64,000 bases of DNA. Origin: Cavenderia fasciculata (taxonomy: Eukaryota; Evosea; Eumycetozoa; Acytosteliales; Cavenderiaceae). The notes beneath the pieces are model-generated. The model did not search any database. It was not told the origin of the DNA and was given only the letters and a program-made list of their open reading frames with translations. The position numbers and the translations under genes were made by a program. Below are positions 56,473 to 64,000 of the stretch, in pieces (the stretch's first letter is position 1; every line of letters starts with the position of its first letter). Location: NCBI RefSeq assembly GCF_000203815.1, contig NW_004457729.1:3038674-3102673 (forward strand), given 5' to 3'.

Positions 56473-57382
56473 ATGAAATTAGCATTATTCGCGCTTGTTG
56501 CTGTATTGTGTGCAACCTTGGTCAGTGGTTGTTCAAATACCCCATATAAAAATGAAGTTGTAAGTATACTAGTAACTTGAAAAGTATTAATAATTCCAAT
56601 ACTAACCACATAAAAATTAATTTTAATTTTAATTATTTCTACTCTAGTCACCAGTATACTATGCAAACAATCTCACTGCTACCGAACTTGCCCTTCATGA
56701 AGGCAACATGCAAAAGGTCATTGACTATTACCTCAACGGTCCTACTGGAGCCAAATCCTTCTTTTCAGCCCTCATTGTCGATGCTGTCACCAACGAGGAA
56801 ATCTGCTATGGCTACAACCAAGGTGGCAAGTCAATGATCTATCACGGTGAGATCCAAGCCATCATGAATTGTACCACTATAACCGGAAGAAATTCGTGGA
56901 GCGGAACCTATCTCTACACTACCGGTGAGAGTTGTCCAATGTGTCAAGCCGCCATTATGTGGTCTGGTTTTGACAAGGTAATCTATGGCTCTAGCATCAA
57001 AACATTGTACTGCGAAAATTGTATGACCCAAATCGCTTTGGACAGCAATGTTGTCAACGGTCAAGGCTTCGGATTGGTACAAGCCAATAATCAGACCGCC
57101 TGGAAGCCAGTCCAAATCATTGGAGGTATCCTTTCCAATATCACCGACACTAAAGTGTTTAGAAATTACTGTAACAGTACCACTTCTATCTTCAAAGCTA
57201 CCCCATATTGCAATGCTGACTTTGTTGGGTACAACAATACTTGCGCAGGCACCAACTCGACTTGTCCACCATGTGAAAACAACGCAACCTGTCCACCATG
57301 TGAAAACGCTGCCAGTTTCAACGCCAACACAATGTCATTTGTTTTGATTAGTTTCCTTGCAGCCATCGTCATCTTTGCATGA
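56473..57382 (+). CDS. Secreted CDA-fold zinc deaminase with GPI-type tail
   Basis: Two exons, 56473-56559 and 56648-57382, join in phase 0 and give 273 residues. The first exon is a signal peptide (MKLALFALVAVLCATLVSGC). The zinc deaminase motifs are H-G-E-I-Q-A-I with His95 and Glu97, and GESCPMCQAAIMWSG with Cys125 and Cys128. That is the [HC]-x-E ... P-C-x-x-C signature of the cytidine/deoxycytidylate/guanine/tRNA-adenosine deaminase fold. HGE replaces the usual HAE, keeping the ligand and the catalytic Glu. The spacing and the SGFDKVIYG strand resemble the guanine deaminase/TadA branch. The C-terminus has a duplicated TCPPCEN word and a hydrophobic end (MSFVLISFLAAIVIFA), as in GPI signals. 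The substrate is unknown; an extracellular nucleobase or nucleoside is likely. Confidence 0.85.
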
Positions 57383-57700
57383 AAATTCTTAAAGTAATCT
57401 AACTTACTTGCCGATTTAATAATATAATACAAAAAAAACCTGATATACATAAAAACAAACAAACAAACAAACAATTTTCCTGTACATACTTTTTTATAAA
57501 GTGTAAATTAATTTAAAATAAATATAATCCATTATAATAATAATAATAATAAGTCATCAGACCTCAATACCGACCCATTATTTATATTTTTTCACCAGAT
57601 TTGCATCGAGCGACTTTGAAGGAGTCAGAGATGATCGTCGCATAGATGTCTTTTTCTTCTTTGTTTGATACTATTTTAACAATCAAATGTAAAGGTCATT
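57383..57700. other. Spacer between deaminase and hydrolase genes
   Basis: This is AT-rich sequence with an AAAC repeat near 57450-57472 and ataataata near 57535-57553. It is the 3' flank of the deaminase gene and promoter of the hydrolase gene. No gene was seen. Confidence 0.5.
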
Positions 57701-60545
57701 ATGACTATATCATTTTCATTATTCTTATTGTTATCATTTATAACATTGAATGGTATGTATAGATGGATGATCGAAACAACGAATTATAGTTGTGTTGATC
57801 AAACTAACAAAGTAGAATTTACGTATTATAGTTTATTGTTCGACAACAAGTTTGATACCTAATAACTTTCAAGTGATCGGACCGTTTCCGATTGGAGAGA
57901 GAGAAGAAGGAGTTGATACACTTGAATACTATGGAGGTATATTTGATATACCTATTGGTGACAATACCATGTATCCATGTGAGTTGGGTGTAAATGGGGT
58001 GGTTGGTTGGCAATCGTATAATGCTATCACGACGGCTAGCTCGACATCTCTGACACTCAACTTTTCATCAACAATCAATTGGGATTCATTCACTACTCCA
58101 CTAAGCTGGAGTGTTTACATGTGGTATGCATACGCTGTTGGAGAGTTTACTGTCCCCTCTTCATCCTCCTCATCATCTTCATCATCATCAAACTTGTATT
58201 TATTTGATTGTACAGGTTTGATAAGGTACTATATCAGATCAACAACAAATAATACATATACCGAGTTGATTGGTGATTTCTTCAACTATGGAGTTGGACA
58301 GCAGTTGATTGAGCTAGAGCCAGACACTTACCAACTCATCCTTCGCGTTCAAAGCTCGGTTAGACAGAACCTTTCACCACAACAATCATTCACATGTACT
58401 ATTACACAACAACAACAAACTAGTAGTCAACTTATTATTGTTGAAAAGGAGAATATGGTGCCTTCAATATTGGATGGAAAGTTGGGAGGATACTATGGTT
58501 CAATCACATTGATGAATGTTGGTGTAGAGACTATAGACGAGATTACATTACAAACAGGTGATAACTCTGTGGAAGGTGTATCGGTCGAGTTGGTAACTCC
58601 ATCGTCGATAGCGTACACGTCAAAGACTGGTGTATACATACTGCCAGGTCAAAAATATGGTATTACATTCACAATCAATCAAACGAGTGATGTACAGTGT
58701 CCGGCATCACTCAATATCACTGTCAATGGAGAGGTGAGCACATTGATATCATTTAATTGTACGACTTGGGGCAACCCTTGGTCATTTACATTTATCGATT
58801 TCGATGAGACTGTTCAGTATGCTGTTGCCTATCCTCCAAGTGGTAGTGAGAGAGGTTGTTTTGGTGGACAAGAGTCGTGTGTTGCAATGTTGGCTACTCA
58901 CGGTGCAGGTGTGTCGGTGATTGACACGCCGGGATGGTATACTGCCTATCCTGCACTAGCCAACACATGGATTATATTCCCGTCGGGTAGACGTCCGTGG
59001 GGATATGATTGGCAGACTGCCAGTCGAGTAGATGCATTTCAATCACTCTACCAATTTGCAAAGCATATGCCTGGAGTACCACCATCACTTGTAGAGTCGC
59101 TCTCAATTGACGTCTCACGCATTCTATTCACCGGACATAGTATGGGAGCGTACGGGTGCTGGACAATGCTCGGTCACTATGGAGACATGGCGTTGGGCGG
59201 TGCATGCGGAGCTGGGTTTGCCAAGCTGCAAGACTATGTCTATTACAACACACGTCCGTCCTTTTCACACCTTGACCCGTCGCTTAGAGGGTTGCTCATG
59301 TCGTCTATCGCCGATGCCGACGCTGATATTCACGCGAGTAATATGGTTGGTATTCCTATTATCGCGCGGTATGGTGGTGCCGACACGATCGTCTCCCCAT
59401 GGCACTCGAGACGTATGGCGAGAATGGTCAATGAGCTGAGCGGCAACCTGTCGGCAGTGCAAATCAGCGAGGTGCCAGGCATGTCGCACTGGTTCACAGG
59501 CATGTTTGACGCGCCTGTCATGGACGACTTTTACATCGCTTCAACCACCTCTCCAACATTCCCCGACATTCCACAAACCATCACTATCACAGTCATGAAC
59601 CCCGGTATCTCTGGGTCACGTGCCAATATCCAAATACTCCAAAAACACAATACCGAGAGAGTTGCTAGAATCAAGCTTGTCCAGTCTCGTTCAAATACAA
59701 ACGGCGGTTCATTGACATGGACATTGACCACTCAAAATGTGAAACGATTTGGATTGGTACAAACACCGGTCAGACCCACACAAAAAATGCCAAGTCAGCT
59801 AATGATCGACGGTAACATTATACAAACACCAGAGTATTTGCCAGAAGTGCACTATCACAACACTGGAAAGAATTCTGGACTCCAACAACAGTGGTCAATT
59901 GAATCAGGTAGTGATTGGACACTGACAGAGCGATCAGCATCCACCTACGGCCCAATCAAACAAATTCTACAAGAGAAACCATTTGTCATTGTCTATGGAA
60001 CACTCAACGACCAACAATCGAGTGACATGCTATCAGTATCCATTTGGATGGCCAATTACTACAATATCTACGGTAGAGGATCACCAATCATTATATCAGA
60101 CGCTGAATATCAACATCAAAGTTGTAATATCAGCAACGCTAATGATTCATCATTCAACTATAACTTGATATTGGTTGGAACACCGAGTCAAAATGCAGTC
60201 ACACAAAAATTAGAGCCCCAGCTAACCGTCTCGTTTGGTAGTAGTACCAACACATTCACAATTGGTGATGACACGTTTGACGGGTCACAACCAGGTACTG
60301 GAATAACATTCCTATCACCAAACGAATGTGGTAATGGATTAATATTAGTAGTTGCAGGCACAATTGATAGCCAAGGCCTGTACAACGCCATCCACTCACT
60401 ACCAATGAGATCGGGTGAGACTGTTCCAGACTACCTCGTCGTAAGCAACCAATGGAACCAAAATGGGTTAGGATCAACCATTACAACAGGGTTTTTCAAT
60501 AGTCATTGGAATGTTAGTAGTAGTTCTTCATATGTTGCTTTATAA
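57701..60545 (+). CDS. Secreted alpha/beta hydrolase (prolyl-oligopeptidase/esterase-like)
   Basis: Two exons, 57701-57752 and about 57832-60545, join in phase and give about 921 residues. The first exon is a signal peptide (MTISFSLFLLLSFITLN). Residues about 30-330 are beta-rich and contain a Ser run, with no named domain. The catalytic domain starts near 340 (YAVAYPPSGSERGCFGGQES). The nucleophile elbow is G-H-S-M-G-A-Y-G with Ser454. Candidate partners are the Asp of YGGADTIVSPWHSRRM and the His of VPGMSHWFTGMFD. An oxyanion region is seen at LATHGAG. This fits secreted esterase or S9-type peptidases. The C-terminal third (KPFVIVYGTLNDQQSSDMLS, GNGLILVVAGTIDSQGLYN) resembles a peptidase-like accessory domain. 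Substrates are unknown; release into the phagosome or medium is likely. Confidence 0.82.
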
Positions 60546-61221
60546 TCAATCAAAAATAAATACATAATACATATTTAATATGTTGACAGTCAACTCATTA
60601 TTATTATTATCATTATTGTTATCATTATTTAAAAAAGAAATATTTTTTATTGATAGCATTCATTCAGGGTTAGGGTTGTTAACTGTGCGAGGAAGAGACA
60701 GATAAAACCACTAAAAATTATTTTTTATTTTTTCCCTCCCTCATTGACAAAAAGTGCAGAGGGATGTTTGCATGCAAGTTCATTTTTTTGATCAAACCAA
60801 CAACCATTACTAGTAGCATAAAATTATTTCTTTATATATATATATACAGATAAGAAAAGAGATAGATAGATAGAAAAGAGATATTATACTTTTAACTAAA
60901 CTATTTGACTATAAACCAAACTTAAACAAAACAAAACAAAACAAAACTATAAACTTTACTTTTACCTTTTAAAACAAAACTAAAACCAAAAAAACCTTAC
61001 TTTACTATTTACTTTACTTTACTTTTACTTTACTTATTAAACTTGATTGACTTGGGTTAACTACCTTTACCTTTACCTGACCTTACCTTCTGACTTGACT
61101 AACAACTTACCTACTACTTTACTAACAAACAACAAACAAGTACTATATATATATATATATATATTTATTTAATCTTATTTATTTAATTCATATTCATCAT
61201 CGTTGCAAATAACAAAAGCAA
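60546..61221 (+). promoter_or_regulatory. Promoter and 5' leader of exportin-1, G-poor tract
   Basis: The left part is AT-rich with a single gggttaggg word at about 60667. From about 60890 to 61200 the plus strand almost lacks G and is built from CTTTAC, ACTTTACTTT, AAACAAAAC and ACCTTTACC words. This strong strand asymmetry directly precedes the ATG at 61222 and is probably the transcribed 5' leader. No known factor site is assigned. Confidence 0.5.
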
Positions 61222-62895
61222 ATGACAGTAATGATGGAGCAAATATTAAATTTAGACCAATTTGATATTAATCTTTTAGACAATGTTGTCAGAACCCTTT
61301 ACACTTCTACCGTTAAACAAGAGGTAAGTCAATATTAATACAAATATATATATCATTCAATGGTATATTAACTTGCTAATGAATACATTATCTCTCCTCT
61401 CTTTCTCTTTATCAAAAAAAAACAGAGAGAAAAAGCACAAACGGTACTTGGACAATTCCAAGAGAATCCATCTGCATGGATGAAGGTTGATGCCATTTTA
61501 GAGCAGTCCAAGATCCCAGAGACCAAGTTCTTTGGTTTGATCATTCTAGAGTCACTGATCAAATTCAAATGGAGAGCATTACCAAGAGAACAATCTGAAG
61601 GTATTAAAAACTTTGTAGTTTCCATGATCATCAAACTATCTTCTGATCCACAAAGTTTCCAACGTGAAAAGGTCTTTCTCAACAAATTAAATTTAATTTT
61701 TGTTCATGTATGTAATATAATAGTTTAATTAAATAATGTTTGAAAGATTATTAATAATAAATATTTATTATTATTTATTATTTTAGATTTTAAAAAAGGA
61801 ATGGCCAAGTCATTGGTCATCATTTATTCCAGAGATTGTAAATAGTAGCAAAACAAATGAAACCTTGTGTGAAAATAACATGGTTATTCTTAGACTACTC
61901 AGCGAAGAGATTTTCAATTTTGGTGAAGAACAAATGACTCAAGCCAAAATACAACAATTAAAGAATAGTTTTGAAAAGGTAAAATATACAATATTATAGT
62001 CATCATTATTCATTTGGTACTAATAATCTTTTATTATTATTATTTTAGGAATTTTCTTTAATTAATGAATTATGTCAATTTATTTTGGAGAAGGCTCATC
62101 GTCCTCAATTGATCAAGGAAACATTATTGACATTACAAAAATTCCTTAGTTGGATTCCTCTTCATTACATTATTGAAAAGGATAAGGCCAAACCTTCATT
62201 TTTAATTCAATTATTATTGCAAAAAGTATGTAAAACAAAATAGGTACAAGATTTATACAAGTTTAAACCTTTACTTATTAATCACTTGTAATTTTTTATA
62301 GTTTTTCCCAGAACCAATGTTTAGAAATCTATCTTTGCGATGTTTGACTGAAATTGTTTCAATTTCATTACCCCAAGATTATCAAGGTATCTTTGTTCAT
62401 ATTATCGATCAAGTATTGGCAAAAATATCATTGAAACCTGATATCTGTAAGTAATCAATATTTATATACACTATAGTAATGTTGAAATGAATGAATATTA
62501 ACATTATTATTATTATTTTTCTTTTAGCAAAAATAGCAGAAGATTATGAAAATGGTGATCAAAATGAACAAGATTTCATTCAAGGTATTACACTATTTTT
62601 AACATCGTTTTTCAAAAACAATTTAAAGTCGATGGAAGGTTCATTAAATATTCCATACCTAACTCTGGGTCATGAGATTCTAGTATCCATTTCACATGTC
62701 GAGGATATTGAAATATTCAAGATTTGTTTGGACTATTGGAATACATTGGCTTCCAACTTGTACAGTGAACCAACTAGATTTGGTGCTCCCCTTCAAACTA
62801 CTCCTCCACGTATCATGTTGTATAAATCAATTTTATCAAAAGGTAAAGTAATAATAGAAATAATAATTATTATTTATTTGTATATTCTAATATTT

Positions 62896-62926
<31 letters not shown>

Positions 62927-64000
62927 TTTAGTCCGAAATGTTCTTATTAGTCGTATGGCAAAACCAGAAGAAGTTATTATTGTAGAAGATGAAAACGGAA
63001 ATGTAATCAGAGAACAAACAAGGGACACTGATTCATTGACACTTTACGAGTTGATGAGAGAGACATTGGTGTTTTTGACCAACCTCGATCCCGACAACAC
63101 ACAAAGCATCATGCTCGAGAAATTGGATCGTTTGGTCAAGAACCAAGAGTGGTCGTTTAACAAGATCAACACGTTGTGTTGGGCCATTGGATCGATCAGT
63201 GGGTCACAGACCAAGGACCAGGAAAAGAGATTCTTGGTCAATGTCATTAGAGATTTGTTGGACTTGACGCAAGCCAAAAAGGGCAAGGACAACAAGGCAA
63301 TCATTGCCAGTGACATTATGTATATTGTCGGCCAGTACCCCCGTTTCCTCAAGGACCATTGGAAGTTCCTCAAGACTGTCGTCAAGAAACTCTTTGAGTT
63401 TATGCACGAGTCGCATCCAGGTGTTCAAGATATGGCCTGTGACACATTCCTCAAGATCAGCAAGGCCACCCGTCGTAGATTCGTTATCCAACAAGCCGAC
63501 GAGACCAATCCATTCATCAATGAAATTCTCGAGCAGCTTCCAACCATCATCTCGGATCTCGAACCTCATCAAATCCAAACCTTCTACGAAGCCGTTGGAT
63601 ACATGATCAGTAGTTCAACCGATGCTGAAAATCGTGAACGTTTTGTAATTCTATTTATGAGTCTCCCAAATCAAACTGTATGAAATAATAATAATAATAT
63701 TAATAATAATAATAATAGTTTTAAGAATATTTATATTTATTTATTTTTATATTTTTAGTGGCAACAAATAATGGGTAGAGCATCAGTTGGAGTTGAAAAT
63801 ATCGTAAATTTAGATGTTGTAAAGAGTTATGTAAACTTGTTAAAGACAAATCACAAGGCAGCCATTAGTTTGGGGCCATTTTATTTGATCCAAATCAAAC
63901 TTGTCTATCTTGACATGTTGAATGTATATAGAGCCTACAGTGACTATCTTACCAAGCATCCACAGGAACGATCGACACTCACCAAGAACCTAAAGACTGC
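61222..64000 (+). CDS. xpo1: Exportin-1 (CRM1), 5' part, runs off the window
   Basis: Eight exons are visible: 61222-61323, 61426-61707, 61787-61978, 62049-62225, 62302-62446, 62528-62842, 62932-63677 and 63759 to the edge. They encode roughly the first 670 of about 1070 residues. Exportin-1 carries NES cargo out of the nucleus with RanGTP. The N-terminal CRIME domain has [18 protein letters not shown] and [20 protein letters not shown]. The cargo groove region has [40 protein letters not shown] and [20 protein letters not shown]. The residue matching human Cys528, the leptomycin B target, is Thr517 ([10 protein letters not shown]), as in budding yeast Thr539. Introns are short and AT-rich with GTAAGT/GTATGT donors. 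The gene is truncated only by the window end. Confidence 0.97.

Noticed and set aside
60665-60680. Interstitial telomere-like gggttaggg
   Set aside because: There are fewer than two repeat units, and dictyostelid telomeric repeats are of another type; most likely chance.

Overview
The window reads as nuclear DNA of a dictyostelid social amoeba. This is inferred from very AT-rich spacers, short GT..AG introns (often starting GTAAGT or GTATGT), Asn/Gln/Ser homopolymers in proteins, (GA)n tracts directly before start codons, and dictyostelid-type families (ComC-like adhesion protein, F-box/LRR-like and ankyrin-like lineage proteins, a GPI-type Ser/Gly surface protein). No rRNA, tRNA, CRISPR array or intact transposon was recognised. 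Exon joins below were worked out by hand from frame, phase and splice signals; most join cleanly in phase.

Layout. 0-5 kb: a VPS9-domain Rab GEF candidate (+) and COG6 (-), both membrane traffic. 5.5-11 kb: one long eight-exon minus gene coding a CLU-domain/TPR/PBD-like/polyproline protein; its last exon looks at first like a separate proline-rich gene. 11-20 kb: housekeeping genes: IMP dehydrogenase, a SECIS-binding-protein-2-like L7Ae protein, a TcdA-like tRNA t6A dehydratase, and SETD3 (actin-histidine methyltransferase) with an unusual His-rich tail. 20-26.3 kb: TMEM256/DUF423, a ComC-like membrane protein, and a GCKR-like SIS-domain protein; a segment spanning the TMEM256-GCKR intergenic region is present twice, and each copy has lost the opposite gene. 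26.6-33 kb: a Golgi-type sulfotransferase, an unidentified helical-repeat gene, and an LRR/F-box-like gene with a frame break. 34-43 kb: a GPI-type surface protein, a Sec14/CRAL-TRIO protein, a mitochondrial carrier resembling the thiamine pyrophosphate carrier, GET4, an unidentified single-TM protein, and a small AP/COPI-type longin subunit (zeta-COP or TSET TSPOON-like). 43-51 kb: a 1718-residue Cys-rich ectodomain plus seven-helix TOM1/GPR137-like membrane protein, then an ankyrin-like 816-residue protein. 51-56.5 kb: an accessory zone with a 314-bp direct repeat, an F-box-like gene, BUD31 and a decayed gene. 56.5-60.5 kb: two secreted enzymes, an extracellular CDA-fold deaminase with GPI-type tail and an alpha/beta hydrolase. 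61.2 kb to the right edge: the 5' part of exportin-1, carrying Thr at the leptomycin-sensitive Cys position.

There is no operon logic, as expected for a nuclear genome. Themes are secretory traffic (COG6, VPS9, GET4, AP-type subunit, Sec14), RNA and translation factors (SBP2-like, TcdA-like, BUD31), and a cluster of surface or secreted proteins. The points most worth a second look are the CLU/TPR/PBD fusion, the His-rich SETD3 tail, the reciprocal TMEM256/GCKR duplication, the TOM1-like receptor with a giant ectodomain, the extracellular deaminase, and exportin Thr517.
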